From: Anticarsia gemmatalis
Lineage: Eukaryota; Arthropoda; Insecta; Lepidoptera; Erebidae
Direction: 5' to 3'
Length of the DNA stretch: 64,000 nucleotides
Assembly: GCF_050436995.1 (NCBI RefSeq)
Contig: NC_134747.1
Coordinates: 14,267,501 to 14,331,500, forward strand
Both the position numbers and the translations under genes were made by a program. Numbering within the stretch: the stretch's first letter is position 1; each line of letters opens with the position of its first letter. Under the pieces are notes generated by a model that had not been told where the DNA came from, made no database searches, and saw only the letters and a program-made list of their open reading frames with translations. This document shows, piece by piece, positions 10,856 to 24,393 of the stretch.

Positions 10856-12746
10856 TGCCTTAATTTTATCTAGTATAGATGCAGTCGGTACTTAGCTACT
10901 CGGAAGTAGGTAAAGTGCCCAGTACTTGGAAATAGGCTAGCTTTCTACTACATGGAAAATAGAACATAACATGCAAAACGATTATTTATATGCATTTATT
11001 AACCTCTGCTTAAATTTTAAATATAACTCACGAATTTCAAACTCGCGTTTAATACGTTGTTTGTCAATTTAGATGCTGTATAGATTTCAGAAAGTTGTCA
11101 ACGGCAAATTATTCTATAACTTTGGACTATAGCCGCTAAAAGCCTGAACTATTCTGACGGCTGGTATAATTTTAGCCGCGAATTTTGTCCAGACGCGTCG
11201 CTCTGACAGACACTCTGTTTAATTAACCGCAACGAGTTGGACTGGACTCTTAGCTTAATGTCTTTGAGATAACAGATTTTAGGCTATTATTAAGACCTAT
11301 TTTGAATTGTTATGAAAGATAAGCTGTATCTGATAGAAATAAGTTGTACAGTTTCGTGAAATTTGTGAAAGTAGAGTAAATGTACATTAAAATTTTGGGA
11401 AATTTACTAAATAACTGTTATACTATAAAGACATTAAATAAAAAAATAAATTGGTTTAGATTTTTATTCGTTTTCTTTATTTCCATTTATTTAAGGATAT
11501 TGTCCACAATTGTATTTGAACATATTATTATGATTTATCGGTTATGTGTTCCTATCAAACTTCAATAGCTTACGAAAAAATGTTTTGAACTTGGAAAGCA
11601 TCTTTTTATGATTTTACGACCACAATCACTCCTACAATAGTCATTTTTCTAAATCTCAACCAACTAAAACGAACAGAACATTCGTACAAGGCCAACATTA
11701 CCCTTACAAGCACATATTTCACTTTAAGTAAACGTCAAACACATCTCCGCTGTATAATCGATCATGATCACCATATACGCCATACGCCACGTATCCTACG
11801 CCACACACGTTAGAACCACATTTGGGATGTAAATAGACGTACTTATCCTGCTTTTTGCGAAATATCCAAACAAATTTATTCAGTGAAAAAAACTGACTTC
11901 GATTTAGAACAGAGGGAGGGTTAGGTCGGAAAAATCAACGCGCTTATGTCTCCATTTGGGTAAGCAGGAGTCAATGGGGTGTTTGCTTGTTGATGGCTTC
12001 GTTTTTATGGGATTACGGATATTATATTGGACATAGTAGTAGTTTATATAGTTGCTTACTCTCTCAGTAGATAGAAAATTGTTAAGATTAATAGATAAAC
12101 GTTTAATAATAATTATTTGGCAAATACAGTTCATATCTTAGTAGCTACTTAATGGGCAAGACTAATGTTACATTTGCTACGGCACCAAATAAAAGTTAAA
12201 TAAGGATTGCTTGATTGTAGGTGGGATGAAAGCTGCAGTAATATTTTCTAGCTAAATAGTTTTACTGTATAAAAGTTGAACGCGTGTACTAAGTTGCGAT
12301 AACAATGTAGTATCATATTGTTATATTTATCCCTTATGATTCACCACACAACACAATTTCGTCCATTATTTCTATATTAGTTATTCCCACGCCCAAAAAT
12401 AAACTTCACCCGGGAAGTGACAATTAGTGTACAACTTTAAGAACAAAAACTACACGATACTTTAAACAGTAAATAATATACAGTTTATGAACACAAAATA
12501 TGGGCTATTAAACTCTTTGAACTAGTTATTTGTTAAGAATTGGGTCGACGTTCGAGTGCCGGTTGTTGACTGAATTAATAGATATTTACTTTGTACATGT
12601 GTATGAAGTATTCACGTGTTTATTACTCGGCTGGTCAGATTTGGAGGTCAGATTTTAGATAGAGCTTTGGTTTTAGGGCCTTTTTTGTTGCTTTGAGAGT
12701 ATGAAAGAAATGGTTTGAGTCGAACTATCGATATCGAAACTAATAT
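10856..12746. other. No gene seen
   Basis: AT-rich DNA without recognised features. Confidence 0.6.
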
Positions 12747-12905
12747 TTTTTTTTTCTTTTAGTAGCCCTTTTATGTGTCCCACTGCTGCACTGCTGGGCA
12801 AAGGCCCCCCCTCGTTCCTTCCAAACCTGTTTGTCCTGTGCATATTGCGCCTCGATGGACCCGCAAATGCCGTTCTATCATCATGCCACCTACGTCGTGG
12901 TCGAA
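12747..12905 (-). mobile_element. RTE-like LINE 3' end
   Basis: On the minus strand the sequence encodes the C-terminal tail typical of lepidopteran RTE-like reverse transcriptases: RWHDD, then TAFAGPS, then a degraded AQDR..W region, ending at a variant of GCCCAGCAGTGGGACACATAA and a poly(A) run at 12747-12760. A 6-bp duplication (GCAGCA) near the stop breaks the frame. Only the last 50 or so codons are present: a 5'-truncated dead copy. Confidence 0.65.
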
Positions 12906-12984
12906 TAATAATAATCTATTGTATCAGAGAATAACAGCTTTTTTCTTTTGTTTTAAACGAATTTATTTTTAAGAGAGTAGACTT

Positions 12985-13105
12985 GAATCTCGTTGGTCTA
13001 TGTTCATTTTCGGAACATTAACCTGGACAAATTTTATCAAAATCTGTTCTGCCATTTAACTGAGAAAACGTGTCAGACAAAAGCATTACTTTTGTTTATA
13101 ATAAA
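12985..13105 (-). mobile_element. Possible Helitron fragment
   Basis: GACAAATTTTATCAAAATCT then GTTCTGCCATTTAACTGAG and ACGTGTCAGACAAAAG resemble the interior of the same Helitron group as 54978-55233. Ends are not found. Confidence 0.35.
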
Positions 13106-14954
13106 TGTTTTACAATAGTATCAATGGTCTATGATCGCGCTATAGTAATTGTATTTCTCATGCTTGAAATAACTCATTATTTCATCGCGGAAATCATGAA
13201 AATTATGTAAACAACGGAAATAAAATCGGTATTCGTCGGAATGACCACTTTTCCAATACAATTTTATCACAAAATTAAATATTAATTTAATTAAGTGGAC
13301 AATATATACTCATAATACAATTTATAGCAAACCCTTTCGGTGAAACCACAATGTTTATAACGCAATTAAAAATTAAAGCAAATAAACATGTGAACATACA
13401 AACGTGAATTTATTTCATCAGCTCGCAAACTGTAAATAAATTTTCGCGAAATGGCGATATTGCGATGCTGAAGAGCATTTTTTTTTCATCTTTATTTTGA
13501 GATTAAATTTAATTAATACCACCGCTGAGAGCGAGATTAAATCATGGCTGGAATTACGGAAACGCTCTATCCAATTCAAGAGTTTAATCATTTTGCTTTC
13601 GAATGCAATATTTTCTAATATTTATTTAACGTTTTGTGGTATTTTTGCGGTTAATTAAATAGTAGTGGGAAGCGTAATGTGATTTTTACTATTTAATTCA
13701 AATATACGATTACATTAGCGGGAAATTATGCTTTTTGTGGTTTGAAAAAGCATTTTATTATTGGTAGCATTTGATGCTTTCATGCTCTAATAATTAAATT
13801 GGTATTAAAATATTATAATGGCATTTTAATAACTAGATTACAGTAGTATCATTCCATACTTCCTGCATAGTTGATGTTTTACTATTATGTAAGACTTTAA
13901 AACAATCAAATTTGTACCCAACTTTTAAGCTCCGGGTAGGTCTTTGTAAAGGAGTTAGGAATATTATATACAATTCTTTATCACCATCATTTATAGCCTT
14001 TGTCACTCACTGCGATGCTCAAGTGGTTCTCCCATTACTTTAAAGTACTTAAATTAAAATATTGCATATAAATCTATAAAAACACTTTTAAAAACCTGCA
14101 TTATTCAAACTCAAAACCTGCAGCGAAGACTTTTTGTCAAAAATAACGCCAAGGATCCATACAATTTGTTGAAAAAGGTAGAAAGTTTTGAAACAGACAT
14201 AATTTGGGAGGGATCAGCGCCTCTATCTTGCGCCTAGTTTTTCTTTTATCATTACTGGAAGCGCTTCTCAAGAAATAAAGGGTGGACGTGATTAGAATAA
14301 TACATTTTTGGTAGATAAAAGTGTTGTTCGCTGTAATTCGTTGAAATATCTCCTTGTTTCAAGAGAATGGCATTTGTTATAATAAATATATTTTGTTTTT
14401 AGTGTTTGTTTTGTAAAGATGACAGAATATTCGAGTTTTTGTGCTTTTGTTATCGAGTGTGTATCAAATAATTGCATGTTGAGTTGAGTCATTTGAAATA
14501 TTTGCTATACAATTATGAAAAAAGGATTTATAAAATTTTCATGTGAATTGATTAAACTCTAATAAGATACTTAGTCGCTTGGATACAAATTAGCTTTACA
14601 TAAAAACACATTTTTAAGTCTTGTTACATTTTATATACCAGAGTGGACATTACTAAAGTTTATTGTAAGGAAAACTGGGTAATTTTTTTATATTCACAAT
14701 AGGCTTACTCTACAATTATCCGAATCCGTAGCTACCACGTAAATAACATCTTGAAGCTTTAAACTCTCAAATATTTGAATAGCTACATGCTAATAATATC
14801 AAAATCTCTCCCACGCCTGAGCCCGCGTCACATTAATCTTCCAAGTTAGTGAAACTATCGAGTAATTCCAACCAACATCGGTAATAACGCACGTTACGTG
14901 ATAGCTTTCTAACTATCTACAGATTTGAAGGTTTACTATGAATTTTAGAATATT
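13106..14954. other. No gene; possible conserved non-coding block
   Basis: 13480-13625 has mixed composition with GATTAAATTTAATTAATACC and GATTAAATC, homeodomain-type cores. The rest is plain AT-rich DNA. Confidence 0.4.
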
Positions 14955-14964
14955 CTGTTATAGT

Positions 14965-15270
14965 GATAGCCGAGTGGTATAAGTTGACACCTCCCACGCA
15001 AGTGGTCGCAGGTTCGAACCCGAGGCAACACACCAATGACTTTTAGAAGTTATGTGTGTATTAGAAATAATTATCACATGCTCCAACGGTGAAGGAAAAC
15101 ATCGTGAGGAAACCTTGCAAGCCTAAAATTTGTTTAATACACTTATTGAGGGCATGCATAGTCCCCAACCCGCACTTGGCCAGCGTGGTGGACTCAAGGC
15201 CTAACCCCTCCCTCATTACGGGAGGAGACCCTTGCCCAGCAGTGGGACAGTAATGGTTTAAAGGAAAGGA
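14965..15270 (+). mobile_element. Full-length tRNA-derived SINE
   Basis: The head has Pol III box A (TAGCCGAGTGG, 14967) and box B (GGTTCGAACCC, 15011) at tRNA spacing. A body follows (GTGTGTATTAGAAATAATTA) and a tail GGAGGAGACCCTTGCCCAGC then AGTGGGACAGTAATGG. Ten-base duplications CTGTTATAGT flank it at 14955-14964 and 15271-15280, so both ends are fixed. Intact Pol III boxes suggest a fairly young insertion. Confidence 0.85.
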
Positions 15271-16550
15271 CTGTTATAGTAAAGGCTTAAGCTGTTAGGT
15301 ATGTAGTTTACACAATTGGTAAGAATTCTACGTGTGTGTTGTATTTATTTATCGATTATATGTACTTGTAAAAAACTTGAGTAAGTACTCGTATTTACAC
15401 ATATTTGGAATAGGTTTTATGATCCAAAAGTCACTGCTGATATGGTTTGATTTCCGGATTGGGATACATTCTTAAAAAAATTCCGTGTTTCTAATTTCTG
15501 TTGGAATAAGGAACTTCGTAGCTTGGGCGTTGAGATTATGTCCGAGTTTCCGTCTTACATTTTGAGATTCATTTTACATTTTGAGGTAGGTACAAAAGGC
15601 GTGCCTAAACTCAATTCTATAGTCACAGTCGACTTCTAAACTATAGTAGCACTTAGTTACTTTTACTAGTACATACATTATATAGTATCAGTAACAGCAG
15701 AGGCCCAAAGATCATCGATACAGTACTAAGTTTCAGTTCTGAGGTGAAACTTGCAACTTTACATTGTTTTAAATATTTAACAAGATGTGATAGTTACGTA
15801 CCTTACTTTGATAACTATTTGATATTTCATTCACAATGAGGGGCAGTGTGAGTTTTTGTTGCAAAATTAAGTGAGCATAGGTTACAAATTAAAATGACAT
15901 ACCATGAATATATTTTAAGCCGTGGTTAAACTATTTTGCGACCTCTCACACACGTATTCTATGGTTAAGAATAAGAATATACTCTAAAGACTTTGTGAAG
16001 TTAAGTGTATGTTAGAAATCAATGAATACTAGTGATATTTAAAACATTTATTAAAGGAATGTAGGGCTTACAACTCCAAGATATACCTAATTATGTATAG
16101 TAGTATATACATAATAATTCAGTTGCTCAACAGTAAATGTGGCAGTAAAGAAAGTTTCCATTTTTTAAAATCCAATTGCCAGCTTCTTGACAAGAACTCA
16201 TTGAATTAAGTTACTAGCTATTTTTGCATCTAATAATAACGAAACTTAGTCCACAACTAAACATAGTTCCATTCCTTATATAAAAAATATTCGACTCTAC
16301 CAACAAAAAAACTGTCCCTCGGTTTATAATAAGTATAATGGGATAACGGCTTATCTAAATATAGACTGCCATCTAATAATAATATGAGTAAAGTAATAAC
16401 TCAGGCCGCTAAGAATTTTATTACGTGATTGGTATGTTTCATAACAAGGGATGGTGGGATGGTTGAACTGCGTGACCGACTGCCCACGCTCAATGCTTAA
16501 GCTCAAACGACAAGAATGCTAATGGTACTTTTAGATTTAAATTATGCAGT

Positions 16551-16688
16551 GATAGCCGAGTGGTCTAAGTATGCGCTTCCCACGCAAGCAGTCGATGGTT
16601 CTAATCCAAGGCAACACATAAATAACTTTTCGGAATGATGTGTGTATTAGAAATAATTATCATTTGTGTGTGAAGGAAAACTTCGGGC
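16551..16688 (+). mobile_element. 3'-truncated copy of the tRNA-derived SINE
   Basis: GATAGCCGAGTGGTCTAAG, CCCACGCAAGCAGTCG, a decayed box B (GGTTCTAATCC) and GTGTGTATTAGAAATAATTA align with the copy at 14965. The CAGTGGGACA tail is missing, which is unusual because reverse transcription normally keeps the 3' end; a later deletion is likely. Confidence 0.75.
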
Positions 16689-17564
16689 TGTTATTGAAAG
16701 TGCTATAAAATAAAATAGAAAAGGTCATTGACAAGGGGCTTGTGGTTAGCAGTCATATACACTACCGCCCAGACGACAGGCAGTCGCCAGTTTTTCGGTC
16801 AGAACACTCAGGCATTCTAAGACAAAAATGGGCCTCGCCCAGTTTTTCCCTTGAAAGTTAATCATATTTTATAGTAGTGAAAAGATACTCATGCGTAAAA
16901 TTGGCCCACGCGGTGATTATAATATATTTCAAAATGGGTGCAAATATTAACACGTACGCCACACAGTACTCTTCTAGTGACCAGTGAAATATCCGAAAAT
17001 GTTTTAAATATATTCATACATACAAACATAGCGACAGACGTGGGAAGCGACTTTGCTTTATATTTATGTATGTAGTTTTAGCGATACATCTTTCCCATTG
17101 ATTACCTAAAACCTTCAAAACAAATATTCTTAACAAACATAGTAAAACAGTGCAAGTTCTCCCTTGTCCGTCACTTGTTCGGCATGTGACCGCCATTCGT
17201 CTTTATCGGTGATTCCAGGGAAGTAACTCGCCGGTTATCTGTCTGTCTCTGAAGAGATTGACGGATGGGATGCTGTGGTTCCGTGTCCATTGGAAACTTT
17301 TATGTGTTGGGTAGTATGTGTGTTATTTGAATAGAGTAGTATAATGTATATTATATTGTGTCGAGGTGACTTTAAGTATCTTCGCCTAGAAGTGAGATAA
17401 TGACATAAGCGAGAACAAATTAACAAAAAACATTATATTTTTTTATTAATAGGGAGCTATTTGGGGTTGAGTAGTAAGTCTTACTTTTGTAAAATTATAG
17501 AAGTGTTGAATAAGTTTCATGTAAACGTTGGTGAGTTAATAGCACGTTCTAACTATGATAAGCT
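16689..17564. other. No gene seen
   Basis: 16740-16860 has more even composition (TACCGCCCAGACGACAGGCA) and may be a repeat; nothing else is recognised. Confidence 0.5.
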
Positions 17565-17630
17565 ATTTTGCTTAACCCAGGATTCAAACTCGAGACCTCG
17601 TAATTAGCAGTCACTACCATTGAAACAAAA
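17565..17630 (-). repeat. tRNA-like box-B fragment of a SINE
   Basis: On the minus strand GAGGTCTCGAGTTTGAATCC then TGGG reads like a tRNA T-arm in a SINE head, preceded by a GTGACTGCTAATTACG phrase. Body and tail are not recognisable. Confidence 0.35.
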
Positions 17631-20600
17631 ATGCAGCAAGTAATTCTAAAATAGTAAAAACAACAGAATTTACACTTTATAGAACGTGATTTAATTTTGT
17701 TATATTTTTATGAACACACAATTTTTAGTATCATGCATAAAACAAAAATAATATAAATACAAAAAAATATAGAATATATTGATACCTCACTATATTCAGT
17801 ACGGTTGAATGGTGCTGCAAAACTTTTTATTTTACATTCATAAAAGTTGTCTGAAGTTTTTATGTCCATAACAATGCAGAAACTTATCAAATGTAAAACA
17901 TTAAGAAAACTTTCACTTTCTTAGAACATATTTGAATAATATCATGGCTTCTTTTATATAGGAGTAAGCAGACGTTGCTTTACTATACCTTTTTACTACT
18001 TTGCTTCGTGAATAAACTTGAATATTTATCATTAACTTGCAGTCATTTATTGTTTACCATACAAAGAATAGTCAGATTATCTACTTAATCATTACCAAGA
18101 ATGGTGGCTTCATACCCGTGCTTATCCCACGCACCGCACAAAGAATCCTGTTTCTTCTAAAAGTCATGCCATACACAAGCACTAAATTTAGCAATCATGT
18201 GAACACACAAATGAGTTGTCAAATTAGAGGAACGAATAAAAGCACGTACGTTAAATATCAACACTCTTTGAAAGAAACCGCGAAACAATATCAAAACAGG
18301 CTCAAGAGCATTGAACATCGATGCAAATAAAAACTCAAGGAGTATGCCCCATAATGGACTTAAAACTAATTAAAGCAGATCTACTTTCATCCAAGCTTCC
18401 ATTAGTACAGACATCTGTGATTGCATATTCGAGCACGTCCTTAGTTAGAAACGTGGGTCTAAAACACTTATACGACTGCTCCCGAAGGGTCCCAAATCGA
18501 ATTCGCCCTTCGCCCCAAGCCACTCGATGGACAACATAATTCCCTATTTGCTTACCCACGAGGTTTCATCTCGGAATGACAAAAAATACTTCTTATTAAA
18601 ATAAATATCATTTGGATGAGTAATAACTTGGGAATTCTTTTTGTTAACGTTTGATTTCGGTATGTTATTTTGTTACGTAAGATTTGGTTGCTATACAGAC
18701 TTTTTGTATTAAGAGTTCGCAAGGAATTATTTGCGTAATGTGTCCTTAAAACTATCAACTTAGACAGATTTAGGTAAAAGTAAAGAATACAATAACGTTT
18801 GGTGACATTATTCTACTAAAAACGGCAGGGCACCACCACTTCAGCTAACAATGAGTAAGTTTTGCTCTCATATATGATCATTTGTACACATAGAAGTGAC
18901 GAACTGCTACAACTTTACAATTAAGCTTAAAATTGCAATGGTATTAAGAAATTTTGAACGAATTAAACAGACTATGCAAATATTGGACAGTAGAACTCTA
19001 TAAGGTAGTGTATATTTAAAAAATCCTACTAATATTTTAAATGCGGGAGCGAGAATAGATGCATGCCTGTTACTCTTTCAGGATAAAATACTTGCTTAAT
19101 TTGTATGGAATTAAGTATGAAAATAGTTTATAACTTGGATTAACACAGCGTTTTAACCCAGAATACCTTTTCTCGCGGATAAGTCGCAGGTAGAAGCCGC
19201 AGCAGGTAGACCTGAGATTTACCAACTGTCAATGGTAAAAGTCTTAGGATTACCACAGTTCGGGCTTTTACAGTAACATATACACTAATATATCAAAATA
19301 GGTCATCACATTTCATCCCAAAAATAAACAACTGTCTGAATAATATTAAAAGCAAATACGATAGTTGAAAGTTCCGTGTATTACAATATCATAATAGACG
19401 GGAGGTCGGTGGGTTCTACGAAACGGCTTCAATAATCGCCCTGAAATGTTTGGTCAGCTGTTACCACGGCTCAACCTCTCACATACCCATACATGTATCA
19501 TATCTTTTTAATATATTATGTTATTGTATGGAAAATATGACTAGATGGGTCTTCCCTACCGTAGTAATACGTTACCACGATGCTATCATTGCGCGTGAGG
19601 TTTGTCTGCCCAATTGCTGACTGAGAACTGATTTTTGTGTGTTAAACAAAATGTTTTTCTTTTCATTATATTTGTGGTTTTAATTCTTGTGATATAAGTA
19701 AATAAAACATTAGTTTGATTCTATTTTTAGCAAGCTTAAAACTGTACCAAGAATAGAAAAAAACGCTTTAATATCTATTATAACACAAAGTAAAGGGTTA
19801 AATGTTTATCTTTGCCGTATTTTGTAAGTCCAAAAATGAACTTATAAAATAATAAGGAAATATGAAACTAAAAATCATTCATAAAGAACAAAGTTGAACA
19901 ATAGCGCAGGATCATAACGTGCAAACTCTGAACTCGCGTAGATTTGTAACAAAAACACAAAAACTTCATAACATTATCCGTCGCTGGATTAAATCGCAGT
20001 GTGCAGCGGAGCCGTGGCCTTACCTGCGATATTAAAACTCACGTCTTACTCCAAACCGGCGAAAAAGAAAGGGTAAAAGTTCCTACCACGGATAAAATAT
20101 TCACCTGAAACATATTACGCGAGAAACTCGTGATCTCCACTGTGAAATTAAACAAGTTATGAATGGGAAAGTTTCAAGAACAGGATTTAATAGTCGCGGA
20201 TAAGTAATAAGTGAGTTTCATTAGTATTCGAAACATTTTATGAATAAAGTTGGGGTTATTAATGACACTATTCGTTGTTGTAACTGCGAGGTTTGCCTTT
20301 ATAATTTAATTTGTGAACTGCTGTCGATGTTCTTAGAAGTTTGTTTGGTAGTTAGGCGAAGATTTCGCGTGTACGTGGCAATAATGTGGCCGTTGAAATT
20401 GCAATTACCTTGCGTACTGCGAGTTTAATGACTGTCATTTGATTTAAGTAATTTGATGTAATACTATCACACACCTCAGGTTGAAGTTTTCATTCAGTTT
20501 AATGATGAAATTATCGTGCGGAAGTTATGTTTATCTGAGAGTTATTTTGTGTGTATGCAAAGTCTACTGATGGCTCTCGAGGTACACTGTAAGCCATACT

Positions 20601-21302
20601 GAAGGTAACGAGAGTGAAACACTTGTAAGATGAATATGTCATCGCCTTCATTATCATATCAACTAAACTAAAAGACGTCCATTGCTAGCCTTCTAGGCCT
20701 TCAACATTCTAATTGTTTCTCATTCCTAATAGTTTTTTATACAGTTGTCAATAATATTTACTAACACTAATGCCTTAACGTAATCTAGCAAAAAAGGCAA
20801 AACTAAATATCAGATTTAAATATCTTTCACAATTTCATAGTTATATAATCCGTGATTAACATAACTTGAAAGCACAACTCCACTTATGCGAGCTCAGAAC
20901 AAAAGGTGCGATATATTGCCATAGTTTCAGAGATGAATACTCTGATATGAATAAGTTTTAACGGGCCAACTTGGCTTTACTTGATAATGTGTAGTTGCTT
21001 TTAGTGCATTGTGTTTCGCGATTGTTTTGTTATGAATTTATTGTATGCGTAATAGTTTTGTTCGCGTTTTGGTTATGGGAATCTTATGTCGATTTGTTAA
21101 ATTAATATAATGTACTAACTGACTCGCGCACTTTCAAGCATTTTTATAATATGCTTAGTTAACACTCTTATAATCAGTGGTTATCAATGTTAAATGGTCA
21201 GTATGTTAATCGACATTTGACGTAAATCCACTAAGTAGTAAAAACATCTTTGCTCTTTGAAATGCACGCTGAAATCAACTTTGATTGCTGTCAATTGAAA
21301 AA
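17631..21302. other. No gene supported
   Basis: Frames at 18037-18559 overlap on opposite strands and lack motifs. 19970-20200 is less AT-rich and could be a conserved non-coding element. Confidence 0.45.
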
Positions 21303-21410
21303 ATAGTAGCGCTAACTACCACTATACACATATTATATAGTTTTTTCTGTACATTTTTAAATGTCAAACTCTCGTTATTCGATAGTACCAACTGTAGAGA
21401 ATCGCACTAA
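21303..21410 (+). mobile_element. Partial MITE copy of the same family
   Basis: TTTTAAATGTCAAACTCTCG and CTGTAGAGAATCGCACTA match the right end of the 31.7-kb MITE. The left part is degraded. Confidence 0.42.
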
Positions 21411-21886
21411 AGTCTTAGACAGTTGAAATTATAAATTATTTTCCTAAAGATTTTAAGGAAAAACCTGTTAAGTTTTAAAACAACATTAACTAAAATCTTT
21501 AAGCGTACCTAAATAACTATAAATATCGTTAGTTTGCTAGAATTTTTGCTTTTGTTCAGCGCAGCGAGCTTAATCCTAAAAGAACATTAGTACGTTTTAC
21601 TCCTGATAGCTTAACCTCATTAACTTTGAATAAATTAGGTTAAAGTTCACTTTAAATTGTCTATGGTCACTACAATTTCTTAATTAAATAGCGATGACAA
21701 AGCATCATTTTTCATTATCACGTTACGTTAGTGTCATTTTAGTGACTTATTCTGAAGAAAAAATAATGTTTTCAAATTAAATGTGCTTTCTTATTAGTAC
21801 TACTTATTTTTATATTAACAAGTATTCAAATGTTTTTATCCAAAGCGGTGGCGTTTGTGATTCTTAGTGATTAGTCTAGATAATTA

Positions 21887-22073
21887 TCTTATATATAAAA
21901 TTTACATGCCACAATGTTAGTTACCGTACTCGTCAGGAACGGCTTGACCGATTCTCATGAAATTTTGAAAGCGTATTAAGTAGGTCTGAGAATCGGCCAA
22001 TATCTATTTTTATACCCCTGAGTGTAATTTTTTAAAATTTATATGGCAAAACAACCTTTGCCGGGTCAGTTAG
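21887..22073 (+). mobile_element. Short non-autonomous Helitron, second family
   Basis: It starts TCTTATATATAAAA after an A and ends CCGGGTCAGTTAG before a T; the final CTAG has mutated to TTAG. The body includes GGCTTGACCGATTCTCATGA and GTCTGAGAATCGGCCAA, a widespread lepidopteran Helitron of about 190 bp. It is essentially full length and non-coding. Confidence 0.75.
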
Positions 22074-23025
22074 TTATAATATCTGTAGGTCTAAGTTTAA
22101 GTTTAATACTGTTTAACATTACATTTACATTTTTCTGAAGTTGAATTAGCTTCGACAAAACCATGCATATTTTAAAGTGATACACCGGGTTGACTTATTA
22201 AATATCATCACACCAAACATAAAAAATACTTCTAAAATAAAAAACTATACCTAACTTTTAATCCTATTGTCTAAACGAGTGAAGAATAAAAAGATAGCCA
22301 ACAAGGGAATAACAGTTGTATCACGAAACAGTATTGGAGATCTCCCTAATGAATTGACCTGTGCCCAATCGTTCGGATAATCTTTGAACGATCGCCTTGT
22401 ATCCGATTCACTCAGATTTTGTTACTTTATGATCGTGTCGTTATGTTAGAGAGTAATGTGATTGTAATTGATATAGCAGAAAATATGTGTAAAAAATAGA
22501 GTAGTTTTAATGATAACTTTAATTAAAACATTGATTTAGTGAGTGTGTCGTCTGTGTGACTGTCCCAATAGTTTGAGTTGTAGTGTATGCCGCTGTTTTG
22601 ACTGATTCCAAGATTAAGGGTTCAATTCTTAGGTTAGACAATGAGCTATTGGCTTTCGAATAAAATATGTATCTTGTGATAAAAAAATTGTTTCTATTGT
22701 TTTCCTATACAATAATCGCAAAAAGTGGGTGTATTTCAAACAGTTATAACTAGATCTGTAGGCAATATAGGCGTGAAAGTGTGAATATAAAATAAATATG
22801 TTTTTTAAAGCTTTTTCATAAAATTAATTAATTCATAACGCAGTTTAATATGAAATCGTTTTATTTCAATTACATTTGATTTGAAAATAAAATATAATTT
22901 CTACACCAATAAAACTCTGAATATGGCAAGGTTAATATTTAATTGAAAAGTGATTCAGCATATGCTGGAAAAATATTACAAAATTAAAACAATAATTTGA
23001 ATATCAAAAGAATTACAAATAAGAA
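22074..23025. other. No gene seen
   Basis: AT-rich DNA. Confidence 0.6.
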
Positions 23026-23080
23026 TAACCCCTCCCTCATTACTGTAGGAGACCCAGCAGTGGGACATTAATGGTTTAAA
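23026..23080 (+). mobile_element. SINE 3' tail fragment
   Basis: AACCCCTCCCTCATTACTG and GACCCAGCAGTGGGACATTA correspond to the tail of the 14965 SINE, with a short internal deletion. Confidence 0.6.
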
Positions 23081-23925
23081 TTTTTATTTTTATTATTGAC
23101 GAACAATTTTTGAGATAGGTATCCAAATACGTGTAACTTTATATACATTGATAATAATAAGTCATTTCCGTATCGCGGTGCTACTAAAATGATATTTTGC
23201 GATAAAGTACTTTTTTTCTAAAAAAATTTCTTCCGTCATACAAATATTGAAACGGTAATATTTCTATTTATAGTTGGTATGTTCTAGTTTCAGTTGAAGA
23301 TGTTGAAGAGGCGACGTAACGACCGAGTTTCTTACTAGTTTGTCTCAGTTCAATCGTCCTTCCGAATCGCTAACTTCACCGTCTCAAAGAGCTTGCGAAG
23401 GCTTTATACAATAAAAATATATTTTACTTTGAATTTATTTCGGTATCATATTTTGTTCTAGGTTTTGTTATTAAGGTACTATGATTTGTATAAAACTTGG
23501 TTTATGTAGTTGAAAAATCAGTTTGCGGACAAAACATAATCACTTATTTGCTGATGTTATTTCACATTAGTCAATTAAGAGCTTAACGGAAAGAATATCT
23601 ATACTGCAGACCTTAGTCATACGTATATTGAAAACACTAGTTTAAAGCCTCCGTTAATAAAATATACTCAGTAGACCTTAAAATAACGTCAGAATTGAAG
23701 CCTATTTTTTTAAGTTATGCTATTCTTACAAATGAAATCACGACCTCTCTTATACACTGCCAGTAAACACCCTTCACAAAACTGAATTTAGATAAATGAA
23801 GAAAGGTTTCCTTTCACAGTACCTGGTAAAAAAGCATCACCATCAACTCGACTTATGATTTCGATAAGTTCAGGAAGGTTATTCCCAGATTCTTTGAACA
23901 CCTACGCTGTAACAAAATACTTAGT

Positions 23926-24000
23926 ATGTGCGGGCTGGACGCATGAGCCGGAGCGGGCCGGAGCGGTCGGGAGCGGGCGTCGAGCGGAGCGGACATAATT
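23926..24000. promoter_or_regulatory. GGAGCGG-rich block
   Basis: GGAGCGG or GAGCGG motifs recur about five times between 23949 and 23993. An isolated GC-rich patch with no supported gene; possibly a regulatory element or untranslated exon. Confidence 0.22.
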
Positions 24001-24393
24001 TAATACGTTGACGACATCTTCGTGCAGGCTGGGCCGTTGCGTGACCCTCCTACCTAACCGTTGACCTGATAAAAAGGTGATCGGTGTACGTGGTGCAAGG
24101 TGTGAGAGGCAGCGGGAGCGATTCATCTGAGGTGTTGATGTGACGTGTGATGTGTTAATAATTCGGTCGACTCTTCGTTTCTGTTGCGTAATTTCTTATG
24201 TGATATATAGTAACTGTTTATAACGGTGTCCGTTTTGTGTTTTTGTTAGCAACCCGTGTCGTATTAAATTAAAATATTTTTGATTTTTAGCGTAGCATTG
24301 CACATTCATGTAGTTTGAGCTAAATGCTTATGATAATTGTGCATGTAAATAAACGGAAATAGAAGTGCTCAACTTTAATGTAATCAAACTTAT

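Noticed and set aside
18037..18559. Overlapping frames on both strands
   Set aside because: No motif and no codon bias; likely chance or an old repeat.
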